Below are positions 17,511 to 25,400 of a stretch of DNA of 64,000 bases, in pieces. The DNA lies in the NCBI RefSeq assembly GCF_000423325.1, contig NZ_AUHT01000007.1, positions 49,243 to 113,242 on the forward strand. The letters run 5' to 3'. The position numbers were made by a program, and so were the translations under genes. The notes beneath the pieces were generated by a model. The model was not told the origin of the DNA and did not search any database. It saw nothing but the letters and a program-made list of their open reading frames with translations. The DNA is from Lysobacter defluvii IMMIB APB-9 = DSM 18482 (GTDB lineage: Bacteria > Pseudomonadota > Gammaproteobacteria > Xanthomonadales > Xanthomonadaceae). Position 1 is the first letter of the stretch, and every line of letters starts with the position of its first letter.

Positions 17511-18287
17511 TCAGCGCAGTCCCGTGGTTAACGCTTCAGGCCGCGACGGTGGAAGCTCCATCAGTTGCTGCTGCAGGTCGAACAGGATCTCCGCGTCACC
17601 GGGCAGCCACTCCCTCGCCTCGTTGCCCCGGAAGCGCCGGTGGAACGCGGCAAGCGCGGCCTCCGGATCACGCAGGTCATAGCCCACCAGGCGCAGCGCC
17701 ACCCAGGGATCGAAGCCCGCGGGCGGCGGCGGCAGCGACTCCCTCGGCCACAGCCCGAAGCCGGCGCGCGCCAGTGCCTCCCACGGGAACAACACGCTCG
17801 GGTCGTCCTTGCGCGTGGGCGCGATGTCGGAGTGCCCGATGACCATGTGCCGGGGGATCCGCAGCCGGGTGGTGAGGTCCTCCAGCAGCACCAGCAGGGC
17901 CTCCACCTGGGCAGGCGGGAAGGGCTCGCGGCCGTCGTTGTCGATCTCGATCCCGATCGACCAGGCATTGAGTTCGTCGACCCCGGCCCAGCGGCTGTTG
18001 CCGGCATGCCAGGCAGCCTGGCCGTCGGCGACCAGCTGGTGGATGCGCCCGTCCTCCCCGACCAGGTAGTGCGCGCTCACCGGACCACCGGAGTTGCCGG
18101 TCTGCAGGGTGCGGATCGCGCCCTCGGCGCTGTCCATCGCCGTGTGGTGCAGCACGATGGCGCGCGCCCATCGGGGGCTGTGGTTGGGCGAACCCTCCCA
18201 GCGTGCAATGGGGTTGCGCTCTGGGGCACTTGCGCACGAGGCAAGCATCCAGGCCAGCAGGCAGGCGGTCGCGATGCGGGAAATCAT
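17511..18287 (-). CDS. N-acetylmuramoyl-L-alanine amidase, AmiD/AmpD-like lipoprotein
   Basis: The 258-residue lipoprotein (lipobox LASC about residues 15-18) has an amidase_2 domain: zinc ligands are His in AIVLHHTAMDS, His in WHAGNS and the later GHSDIAPTRKDDPS, whose Asp completes the site. The C-terminus (ALAAFHRRFRG) resembles the peptidoglycan-binding-like helices of AmiD. It should cut the bond between MurNAc and L-Ala in the periplasm at the outer membrane, for wall recycling. The ATG chosen begins a proper signal sequence; an upstream in-frame ATG would precede it with 29 non-signal residues. Confidence 0.92.
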   Translation of the reverse strand: MISRIATACLLAWMLASCASAPERNPIARWEGSPNHSPRWARAIVLHHTAMDSAEGAIRTLQTGNSGGPVSAHYLVGEDGRIHQLVADGQAAWHAGNSRWAGVDELNAWSIGIEIDNDGREPFPPAQVEALLVLLEDLTTRLRIPRHMVIGHSDIAPTRKDDPSVLFPWEALARAGFGLWPRESLPPPPAGFDPWVALRLVGYDLRDPEAALAAFHRRFRGNEAREWLPGDAEILFDLQQQLMELPPSRPEALTTGLR

Positions 18288-18404
18288 GCCCGCATTCAAG
18301 CACGCCGCGCGGGATCGGGCACCCCGGGTCCCGGCAAGGCCCACTGCATGGACGCTGCCTTCACGATCATGCACTCTCGGCTGCAGTCGCAGTCAGGAGT
18401 GCAC

Positions 18405-19706
18405 ATGGCCAACACGGCACCCCAGGTCCCACCGGGCACGCCCACGCTGCGGCGTGCGGTGGGCCGCTGGCAGCTGTTCGGGCTGGCGATCAACGACGTC
18501 ATCGGCAGCGGCATCTACCTGCTGCCCGCGGCCGCGGCGTTGCTGCTGGGGCCCGCGAGCCTGTGGGCGGTGCTGCTGGCCGGGGCCGCGGTCGCGCTGC
18601 TCGTGCTGTGCTACGCGCAGGCGTCCAGCTACTTCGACCAGCCCGGCGGCGGATACCTGTACGCGCGCGAGGCCTTCGGACCGTTCGTCGGCTTCGAGGT
18701 CGGCTGGATGCTGTTCCTGACCCGCATCGCCAGTGCGGCGGCGCTCAGCAACGGGCTGGCCGAGGCGGTGACCCATTTCTGGCCCGGTGCCGCCAGTGGC
18801 GCGCTGCGCATCGCGATCGTGGTCGGCTCGCTGGCGTTCCTGGTGATCGTCAACATCATCGGAGTCCGCGCCGCCGCTCGCACGGGGGTGTTCCTGGCCA
18901 TCGCCAAGCTGCTGCCGCTGGCGATGTTCATCGGCATCGGCGCCATGTACGTCGACATGTCGATCGCCGCGCCGGTGCCCAGCCCGATCCCGGTGCGCGA
19001 CCTGGGCGAGGCGGCGCTGCTGTTGCTGTTCGCCTATGCCGGCTTCGAGAACCTGCCGGCCGCGGCGGGCGAGTACAACAACCCGAAGCGCGACGTGCCG
19101 TTCGCACTGGTGGCCATGATCGCCACCGTCACCCTGATCTACTTCGCGGTGCAGTGGGTGGCGCTGGGGACCCTCCCGGGCCTGGGCGAGTCGCAGACGC
19201 CGCTGGCGGACGCGGCCGCGAGGTTCGGGGGCGGCTGGCTGGCGCTGGTGCTGACAGTCGGCGCGACAGTGTCGATCCTGGGCACCAACAGCAACACGAT
19301 CATGATGGGCCCGCGCTACCTGCACGCGCTGGCCCTGGACGGCTTCGGGCCGCGCTGGCTGGCCCGGGTGCATCCGCGCTTCCGCACCCCGGCGGCGGCG
19401 GTGCTCACCCTGGGCGTGCTGTCGCTCGTGCTGGCCCTCACCGGTTCGTTCGTGCAGCTGGCGCTGCTTTCGGTGGTGGCCAGGCTGCTCACCTACATCG
19501 GAACCGCGGGTTCGGTACTGGTGCTGCAACGACGCCACCGCAACACGGCCGGGGCGATGCAGCTCCCCAGCGGACCGCTCATCCCGGTGCTGGCGCTGCT
19601 GCTGTCGTTCGGCCTGCTGGCGAGCGCAAGCCTGCAGAACCTGCTGGCCGGACTCGTCGCGCTGCTCCTGGGCGCCGTCGTCTACCGGTTCCGCCGGACG
19701 GGCTGA
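18405..19706 (+). CDS. APC-family amino acid permease
   Basis: The 433-residue integral membrane protein has about twelve hydrophobic segments and the APC core signature near the N-terminus (FGLAINDVIGSGIYLLPAA), with the unwound TM1 G-S-G-I motif for substrate backbone binding. The TM6 region reads LLFAYAGFENLPAAAGEYNNPKRDVP, also typical. It should import an amino acid or amine by proton symport or exchange; the substrate is not deducible. CAGGAG precedes the ATG. It is divergent from the amidase gene. Confidence 0.9.
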   Translation: MANTAPQVPPGTPTLRRAVGRWQLFGLAINDVIGSGIYLLPAAAALLLGPASLWAVLLAGAAVALLVLCYAQASSYFDQPGGGYLYAREAFGPFVGFEVGWMLFLTRIASAAALSNGLAEAVTHFWPGAASGALRIAIVVGSLAFLVIVNIIGVRAAARTGVFLAIAKLLPLAMFIGIGAMYVDMSIAAPVPSPIPVRDLGEAALLLLFAYAGFENLPAAAGEYNNPKRDVPFALVAMIATVTLIYFAVQWVALGTLPGLGESQTPLADAAARFGGGWLALVLTVGATVSILGTNSNTIMMGPRYLHALALDGFGPRWLARVHPRFRTPAAAVLTLGVLSLVLALTGSFVQLALLSVVARLLTYIGTAGSVLVLQRRHRNTAGAMQLPSGPLIPVLALLLSFGLLASASLQNLLAGLVALLLGAVVYRFRRTG

Positions 19707-19781
19707 TCCGGCCCCGCGGTTCACGTCCAAACCACCGGCGGGCCGGTTTCATTGGCGACCCCTACCCGTCCGGAGTCGCGC

Positions 19782-20588
19782 ATGTTCCGCAAGACCCTGT
19801 TTGCCCTGGCGCTTGGAAGCGCCGCCGCCCTGCCCGCCCTTCCCGCCCACGCGATCGACGAGGACGGCACCACGCTGCGCGTCGGTGCGCTGTGGGCCGA
19901 TGCCGACAGCCAGCTGCGTGGCGAGGGCGTGTTCGAAGGCGAGCCGATCTCCTTCCGCGAGGATTTCGACTTCGGCGGCACCGAAGTCGCGCCGCGGCTG
20001 GACGCGCAGTTCCGCATGGGCGAGCGCCACCGCCTGCTGTTCGACTACTTCAACTACGACAAGGACCGCCGCTGGACCCTGGAAGAGGACTTCAGCTATG
20101 GCGGCGAGACCGTCCCGGCGGGCAGCTTCATCGGCGGAGAGGTCGAGTTCGAAATCGCCAGCCTGGCCTACGACTTCGCCGTGGTGGAGACCGATTCGCT
20201 GAGCTGGGGCCTGCAGCTGGGCGTGGAATACGCCAGCATCCAGGCCGGCGCCCGCGCCGAGGTCGGCGACGAGACCTGGTCGGCGCGCGAGACCTCCGAC
20301 GGCTTCGCGCCGGTGATCGGCACGCGGCTGACCTACAGCCCGGCCAACCGCTGGCTGTTCGTCGTGCAGGGGCAGTACCTGGACGCGGACTGGGGCAATT
20401 TCGACGACTACGACGGTGACCTGTCGCGGGCCAGCGCGCTGGTCGACTACCAGTGGACCGACCGCTTCGGCGTGCACCTGGGCTACGAGTGGTTCCGCCT
20501 GGACGTCGACCAGACCGGCAGCGACGGCGTGCTGGGCCTGCGCCAGGAGTTCAAGGGGCCTGTCGCCGGAGTGAGCCTGCGCTTCTGA
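19782..20588 (+). CDS. Outer-membrane beta-barrel protein
   Basis: The 268-residue product has a signal peptide (MFRKTLFALALGSAAALPALPAHA, cleavage after about residue 24). The mature part alternates hydrophobic and polar residues, with repeated aromatic-girdle strands such as HRLLFDYFNYDKDRRW, LGVEYASIQAG and RFGVHLGYEWFRLDV. It ends in GVSLRF, with the C-terminal Phe recognised by the BAM machinery. The size fits an 8-stranded OmpA/OmpW-like barrel. No TonB box or OmpA C-domain is present. Ligand and role are unknown. Confidence 0.85.
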   Translation: MFRKTLFALALGSAAALPALPAHAIDEDGTTLRVGALWADADSQLRGEGVFEGEPISFREDFDFGGTEVAPRLDAQFRMGERHRLLFDYFNYDKDRRWTLEEDFSYGGETVPAGSFIGGEVEFEIASLAYDFAVVETDSLSWGLQLGVEYASIQAGARAEVGDETWSARETSDGFAPVIGTRLTYSPANRWLFVVQGQYLDADWGNFDDYDGDLSRASALVDYQWTDRFGVHLGYEWFRLDVDQTGSDGVLGLRQEFKGPVAGVSLRF

Positions 20589-20638
20589 CCGGCGCGGCGG
20601 TATTGCGGCCTCGGCAGGCGGGGGGCGAGGATCACGGG

Positions 20639-21346
20639 ATGAATCCTCGTCCCACCCCCGTGGCCGCTGCCGCCCTCGCCTGCCTGGTCCTGGCCGCGTG
20701 CGGCGGGGCCCCCGCCGACATTCCGGCGGAGAGGGCGGCCACCCCGGAATCGGATCCCGTGGAACTGGACGCGATCCAGGCCGACACCACGCCGCCGGCT
20801 GTACCCCTCTCAGACCCCTGGGCGACGACCTCGCTCGCGCCTGGCGGCGAGCAGCGCGAACCGTTGCGCGAGCCCGACGTCATCTATCATCCCACCCCCG
20901 ACGAGGTGGTGGCGCAGATGCTGGACATCGCCGATGTGGGTCCCGGCGACGTGCTCTACGACCTCGGTGCCGGCGACGGGCGGATCAACATCACCGCCGC
21001 GCGCGAGCACGGCACGCGCGGGGTCGGGATCGAGATCGACCCGCTGCTGGTCGACTACGCGCGCCATGTCGCGGCCGAAGCCGGCGTCGGCCACCTGGTG
21101 AACTTCGTCGAGGACGACATGTTCGAGGCCGACCTGTCGCAGGCCACCGTGGTCACGCTGTACCTGCTTCCCGACCTCAACCTGCGCCTTCGCCCGAAGC
21201 TGCTGTCGCTGGCCCCCGGCACCCGCATCGTCAGCCACAACTACCACATGGACGACTGGCGGCCCGACGAATCGCGGCAGGTCGGCGAGTCGGTGGTCTA
21301 CCTGTGGCGGGTGCCGGAGGAGATCCCGGCACACCTGCGCGAGTGA
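20639..21346 (+). CDS. SAM-dependent methyltransferase-like lipoprotein
   Basis: The 235-residue protein has a lipoprotein signal (VAAAALACLVLAAC, Cys21) and a Pro/Ala-rich linker. A Rossmann class I methyltransferase fold begins near residue 80: motif I VLYDLGAGDGRI, an acidic end of strand 2 (GVGIEIDPL), motif for adenine contact (VEDDMFEADL), and motif IV-like VVTLYLLPDLN. The export signal on a SAM-type fold is odd, because SAM is cytoplasmic. Similar exported proteins exist in other proteobacteria, with unknown function. Confidence 0.82.
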   Translation: MNPRPTPVAAAALACLVLAACGGAPADIPAERAATPESDPVELDAIQADTTPPAVPLSDPWATTSLAPGGEQREPLREPDVIYHPTPDEVVAQMLDIADVGPGDVLYDLGAGDGRINITAAREHGTRGVGIEIDPLLVDYARHVAAEAGVGHLVNFVEDDMFEADLSQATVVTLYLLPDLNLRLRPKLLSLAPGTRIVSHNYHMDDWRPDESRQVGESVVYLWRVPEEIPAHLRE

Positions 21347-21352
21347 GCGGCC

Positions 21353-21763
21353 TCAGACCTGCTCGGCGATCGGGTACAGCTCGCGTTCCTCGCGCATGAT
21401 CCGCTCGAACAGGGCCTTGAATACCGTGTTGGCGTGGCTTCGGAACCCCTCCGGGTCGGCCGCCACGCGGGAGGGAACACGCCAGCGCATGACCAGTTCG
21501 CCGAAGGCGGCGGACAGGCCCTTCATCTCCTGCTGGTAGCGCTCGCCGGCTTCCATGGCGACCGAATCGCCCGAGCGGGCCAGGGTCGGGTACAGCACCT
21601 TGTCCTCGGCCGCGAGGTGGAACTTGATGCCGCTGGCGATGTTTACCAGCAGCCCGGAGATGGCCGCGGCGTTGGCGGGGATGCCGCCGCGAATCAGGCT
21701 GCGCAGTTGCTCGATCTGGCCGAGCACCTGCTGGTGGGTCTCGCGGTAATGACGGATGTCCAT
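21353..21763 (-). CDS. Hemerythrin domain-containing protein
   Basis: The 136-residue all-helical protein matches the hemerythrin HHE-type cation-binding fold: His in RHYRETHQQVL near residue 5-11, His in IKFHLAAEDKVLYPTL (about 47, with Glu two helical turns on), and the C-terminal helix RSHANTVFKALFERIMREERELYP. These residues would ligate a di-iron centre. Bacterial members sense or bind O2, NO or iron. The ATG selected begins MDIRHY; an in-frame ATG 15 codons earlier gives a non-conserved basic leader. It is convergent with the methyltransferase gene, six bases apart. Confidence 0.85.
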   Translation of the reverse strand: MDIRHYRETHQQVLGQIEQLRSLIRGGIPANAAAISGLLVNIASGIKFHLAAEDKVLYPTLARSGDSVAMEAGERYQQEMKGLSAAFGELVMRWRVPSRVAADPEGFRSHANTVFKALFERIMREERELYPIAEQV

Positions 21764-21875
21764 GATGGGAGCTTCCCGGCGCGTGGGGGTGCGCCTCTCC
21801 CCCGACAACGGCTGCCTTTCCCGGGGCTTGAATGCGGGGCCGTAGCCCTTCAGCCCCGCCGTGGCTGCAGGGGAC

Positions 21876-22688
21876 TCACCCGCACTTGCTGTACCCGCAG
21901 TTCAGGCAGGTCGCGCAGCCGTCCATGATCACCACCGCCTTGGCCGAGCACTTGTGGCACATGGTGGCGCTGGGCGGGAACGAGGCGCCGCCGTCGCCGG
22001 TCACCGCGACATCCTCGCTGCGCGGCTCCTCGCGCACGCGCGGCTCGGGGAACAGGTCGCCGCTGAGCTCGTCGCGCGGGGCTACCGGTTCGTCAGTGTT
22101 TTTTTTTGAGTCCAGCGCGGCGTAGGCGGCGCGCTTTTCCTCGATCAGCGCGCGCTGCTCGGGGCTCAGCTCCGGGTCCTGGATCAGGCCGATGGACTTG
22201 AGGTGCTCCTCGACGATGCTGCCCAGCTCGGCGACCAGCGAGGGCATGTACACGCCGCCGGCCTTGAAGTAGCCGCCGCGCGGGTCGAACACCGCCTTCA
22301 TCTCCTCCACCAGGAAGGTCACGTCGCCGCCCTTGCGGAACACCGCGGACATGATCCGGGTCAGCGCCACGATCCACTGGAAGTGGTCCATGTTCTTGGA
22401 GTTGATGAAGATCTCGAACGGCCGGCGATGCTCGTGCTCGCTGCCGGCGTTGAGGACGATGTCGTTGATCGTCACGTACAGGGCGTGCTCGAACAGCGGG
22501 GTCTTGAGCTTGTAGGTCGAGCCGACCAGGGTCTCCGGACGCTCGATCTTCTCGTGCATCTGGATGACCTTGGCGCCGCGCTCCTCGCTGGCGGCCGGCG
22601 CCGGGGCGGGCTGCTCCGCGGCCTTGGCCTTGTCCTCGGGGGTGGCGACGGCGTAGCCGGTGATCTTCTTGTCGATTCGGATGGCCAT
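21876..22688 (-). CDS. nrdJb: Class II ribonucleotide reductase, NrdJb subunit
   Basis: The 270-residue protein corresponds to the C-terminal part of adenosylcobalamin-dependent reductase, split off as NrdJb as in Pseudomonas aeruginosa. Seen are a long N-terminal linker, the segment LKTPLFEHALYVTINDIVLNAG, and a Cys-rich C-terminus with MCHKCSAKAV and CATCLNCGYSKCG. That tail is expected to bind zinc and supply the redox thiols that re-reduce the active site in NrdJa. A nine-A tract on the coding strand (22099-22107) occurs before the tail; the zero-frame heptamer A AAA AAC is a possible -1 slippery site that would stop two codons later. Confidence 0.92.
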   Translation of the reverse strand: MAIRIDKKITGYAVATPEDKAKAAEQPAPAPAASEERGAKVIQMHEKIERPETLVGSTYKLKTPLFEHALYVTINDIVLNAGSEHEHRRPFEIFINSKNMDHFQWIVALTRIMSAVFRKGGDVTFLVEEMKAVFDPRGGYFKAGGVYMPSLVAELGSIVEEHLKSIGLIQDPELSPEQRALIEEKRAAYAALDSKKNTDEPVAPRDELSGDLFPEPRVREEPRSEDVAVTGDGGASFPPSATMCHKCSAKAVVIMDGCATCLNCGYSKCG

Positions 22689-22738
22689 GGTGGTGGTCCT
22701 TGGCGTTGTGTTCGGGGGTATGTCGCTGGTTGGCGTCC

Positions 22739-22771
22739 GGCGCAATACGCCTTCGGCTATTGCGCCCTACG
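22739..22771. repeat. Palindromic intergenic repeat between nrdJa and nrdJb
   Basis: A 9-bp stem (22739-22747 with 22758-22766, ggcgcaata/tattgcgcc) with an inner gcc-ttc-ggc hairpin lies between the two subunit genes. The core GCAATA...ATTGCGCCCTAC is echoed in degenerate form at 56222-56254. It looks like a dispersed palindromic element that may stabilise or partially terminate the message. Confidence 0.75.
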
Positions 22772-22781
22772 GCTCCGGTGG

Positions 22782-24932
22782 TCAGAACTTGCCGTAATAG
22801 CCTTCCTTCAGCGCGTCGAAGAGGTTGGCCGCGGTGTGGGTCTCGCCGTCGTACTCGACTTCCTCGTTGCCCTTGAGCTCGACCACGCTGCCGTCCTCGA
22901 GCTCGAAGCGGTAGGTGGTGTTCTCCAGGTCCTTCTCCTTCACCAGCACGCCCTGGAAGGCGGCGGGATTGAAGCGGAAGGTGGTGCAGCCCTTCAGGCC
23001 CTGGGAGTGGGCGTAGGTGTAGATGTCCTTGAAGTCCTCGTACGGGTAGTCGGTCGGGACGTTCGCGGTCTTGGAGATCGAGGAGTCCACCCACTTCTGC
23101 GCGGCGGCCTGGACGTCCACGTGCTGCTTCGGGGTGACATCGTCGGCGGCGATGAAGTAGTCGGGCAGCTTCTCGGCCGGGTCGTCGGAGAACGGCATCG
23201 CCCTCGGGTTCACCAGCGCGCGGTAGGCGAGCAGCTCGAAGGAGAACACGTCCACCTTCTCCTTGGTCTTGCGCCCCTCGCGGATCACGTTGCGGCTGTA
23301 GTGGTGCGCGAACGACGGCTCGATGCCGTTGGAGGCGTTGTTGGCCAGGCTCAGCGAGATCGTACCGGTGGGCGCGATCGAGCTGTGGTGGGTGAAGCGC
23401 GCGCCGGTTTCGGCCAGCTGGCCGACCAGCTCCGGGGCGACCTCGGCGATCTTCTGCATGTAGCGCGAGTACTTCGCGTGCAGCTCGCGGCCGTGGATGG
23501 TGTCGCCCACCTTCCAGCCGTCGCGGACCATCTCCGGGCGCTTGCGCAGCATGCCGGCGTCGACCTCGAACACCTCGTCCATGATCGGCGCCGGTCCCTT
23601 CTCCTTCGCCAGCTCCAGGCCGGTCTCCCAGCCCGCGACCGCCATCTCGCGGGCGACGCGCTCGGTGAACTCGCACGACTCCTTCGAGCCGTACTTCATC
23701 CGCAACATGGTCACCGTGCTGCCCAGGCCCAGGAAGCCCATGCCGTGGCGGCGCTTGCGCATGATCTCGTTGCGCTGCTCCTCCAGCGGCAGGCCGTTGA
23801 CCTCGACCACGTTGTCGAGCATGCGGGTGAACACGCGCACCACCTCGCGGTACTCGTCCCAGTCGAACTCGGCCTTGTCGGTGAACGCGTTGCGCACGAA
23901 CTTGGTCAGGTTGACCGAGCCCAGCAGGCAGGCGCCGTACGGCGGAAGTGGCTGCTCGCCGCAAGGATTGGTCGCGCGGATGTCCTCGCACCACCAGTTG
24001 TTGTTCATCTCGTTGACGCGGTCGATCAGGATGAAGCCCGGCTCGGCGTAGTCGTACGTCGAGACCATGATCATGTCCCACAGGTGCCGCGCCCGGATGT
24101 GGCCGTAGACCTTGCAGGCGACCAGGCCGTCGTCGCGGACGATGTAGTTGCGGTGGGTGGGCCACTCGCGCCAGGTCACCTGGGCCGGGTCGTCCAGGTC
24201 GACGTCGTCCTTTTCCTTGATGTTGACCGGGAACACCAGCGGCCAGTCGGCGTCGTCCCGCACCGCTTCCATGAAGCCGTCGGTGATCAGCAGCGACAGG
24301 TTGAACTGGCGCAGCCGGCCGTCCTCGCGCTTGGCGCGGATGAAGTCCCTCACGTCCGGGTGGGACACGTCGAAGGTACCCATCTGCGCGCCGCGGCGGC
24401 CACCGGCGGAGGACACGGTGAAGCACATCTTGTCGTAGATGTCCATGAAGGACATCGGGCCGGAGGTATAGGCACCGGCGCCGGCGACGAAGGCACCGCG
24501 CGGGCGCAGGGTGCTGAACTCGTAGCCGATGCCGCAGCCGGCCTTCAGCGTCAGGCCGGCCTCGTGGACCTTCTGCAGGATGCCGTCCATCGAGTCCTCG
24601 ATGGTCCCCGAGACGGTGCAGTTGATGGTGCTGGTGGCGGGCTTGTGCTCCAGCGCGCCGGCATTGGAGGTGATGCGGCCGGCCGGGATCGCCCCGCGGC
24701 GCAGCGCCCAGGCGAAGCGCTCCTCCCAGTAGCGGCGCAGCTCCTCGGTGGGCTCGGCCTCGGCCAGCGCGCGGGCGACGCGGCGCCAGGTGCCGTCGAT
24801 GTCCTCGTCCACGGCATCGCCGGCCTTGGTCTTGAGGCGGTACTTCTTGTCCCAGATGTCCAGCGATGCCGGCTGCAGGGGAATGTCCTTGACCGTGTCC
24901 ATCTTCACCGCCTCCAGACGTACCGTGCTCAT
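22782..24932 (-). CDS. nrdJa: Class II ribonucleotide reductase, NrdJa catalytic subunit
   Basis: The 716-residue subunit reduces ribonucleotides using adenosylcobalamin, so it works with or without oxygen. Catalytic residues fit the family: Cys105 in STINCTVSG and Cys335 form the redox pair, and NPCGEQ (322-327) supplies Asn322, thiyl Cys324 and Glu326. The 324/335 spacing matches class II enzymes. No N-terminal ATP cone is visible, so overall activity regulation may be absent. The C-terminal Cys tail is missing and is provided by NrdJb, encoded 93 bases downstream. A possible NrdR box lies about 260 bases upstream. Confidence 0.95.
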   Translation of the reverse strand: MSTVRLEAVKMDTVKDIPLQPASLDIWDKKYRLKTKAGDAVDEDIDGTWRRVARALAEAEPTEELRRYWEERFAWALRRGAIPAGRITSNAGALEHKPATSTINCTVSGTIEDSMDGILQKVHEAGLTLKAGCGIGYEFSTLRPRGAFVAGAGAYTSGPMSFMDIYDKMCFTVSSAGGRRGAQMGTFDVSHPDVRDFIRAKREDGRLRQFNLSLLITDGFMEAVRDDADWPLVFPVNIKEKDDVDLDDPAQVTWREWPTHRNYIVRDDGLVACKVYGHIRARHLWDMIMVSTYDYAEPGFILIDRVNEMNNNWWCEDIRATNPCGEQPLPPYGACLLGSVNLTKFVRNAFTDKAEFDWDEYREVVRVFTRMLDNVVEVNGLPLEEQRNEIMRKRRHGMGFLGLGSTVTMLRMKYGSKESCEFTERVAREMAVAGWETGLELAKEKGPAPIMDEVFEVDAGMLRKRPEMVRDGWKVGDTIHGRELHAKYSRYMQKIAEVAPELVGQLAETGARFTHHSSIAPTGTISLSLANNASNGIEPSFAHHYSRNVIREGRKTKEKVDVFSFELLAYRALVNPRAMPFSDDPAEKLPDYFIAADDVTPKQHVDVQAAAQKWVDSSISKTANVPTDYPYEDFKDIYTYAHSQGLKGCTTFRFNPAAFQGVLVKEKDLENTTYRFELEDGSVVELKGNEEVEYDGETHTAANLFDALKEGYYGKF

Positions 24933-25191
24933 GCCTGTGCTGTCTCCGTTCGATTGTGGGCGCCGGGCGCCGCCATGGTTCGTGTTCGCTGCCGTGGCAG
25001 CCGCTGCACCCGCCACCGGCGGACGCTTCGCCCGCCCGTGCCTGGCACCGGCGGACCGAGGTGTTTCAACGGGCGGGATGGACGTCCACGAAACGCTCCA
25101 TCGGGGACCGCCAAAGCCTTGTTCCAGTGGCTTCCGCGGCGTATGGGCCAGCCCTCGCAACCCCCTTGCTTGGGCTTTGAAGCCAGGACGA

Positions 25192-25207
25192 CCACTAGAT
25201 CTTGTGT
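25192..25207 (-). promoter_or_regulatory. Candidate NrdR box upstream of nrdJa
   Basis: The 16-mer ccactagatcttgtgt matches the NrdR palindrome acaCwAtATaTwGtgt at 13 of 16 positions, including the invariant C, A, AT, T and G. NrdR is the ATP/dATP-sensing repressor of reductase genes. A second box about 31 bases away, usual in tandem sites, was not found. Confidence 0.5.
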
Positions 25208-25303
25208 CGGCCCGTGGGAGGGGAAGCTACGCGACCCCCCGCCTTCCGTCAACGCCAGAAACCGGCCGCGGGACGCGGAGGCAGGCCCCGCGGGCTTCAC
25301 CGG

Positions 25304-25312
25304 TGATTAAAT
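25304..25312 (+). promoter_or_regulatory. Possible extended -10 promoter for the Do-type protease
   Basis: TGaTTAAAT resembles an extended -10 (TGnTATAAT, four of six core bases). No -35 is visible 17 bases upstream and no sigma-E-type motif was found. It would give a leader of about 80 bases before the ATG at 25401. Confidence 0.35.
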
Positions 25313-25400
25313 GGGGGCCGGCCACACTCCGGCTCCGACGCGGCGTACCCGGCTCGACGTCCCGGGCGCGCCACCCTGCCCTCGACTCCGGTCCCCTGCC

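Larger units (their letters stand above)
24933..25400. other. Divergent intergenic region, nrdJa / Do-type protease
   Basis: This 468-bp gap has no credible gene. It carries a near-NrdR-box palindrome (25192-25207), a 9-bp stem (25031-25039 with 25069-25077, loop 29) in the nrdJa leader, a direct repeat caccggcgga (twice between 25013 and 25056), and an extended -10 (25304-25312) for the protease gene. I see no cobalamin riboswitch. Confidence 0.5.

Noticed and set aside
21834..21859. A hairpin after nrdJb as transcription terminator
   Set aside because: The 7-bp stem has a long loop and no T-run on the minus strand, so it was not listed.
22093..24426. A 777-codon minus-strand frame and a 1035-codon plus-strand frame over nrdJ
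   Set aside because: Both are shadows of nrdJa/nrdJb in other frames. The only useful detail is that the minus-strand frame stops just after the A9 tract, which supports the frameshift idea rather than a separate gene.
24933..25400. A cobalamin riboswitch in the nrdJa leader, suggested by GCCACTGG on the minus strand
   Set aside because: The rest of the B12-box consensus and the expected helices were not found, and GC-rich leaders produce such short matches by chance. Only a whole-leader covariance model search would change this.
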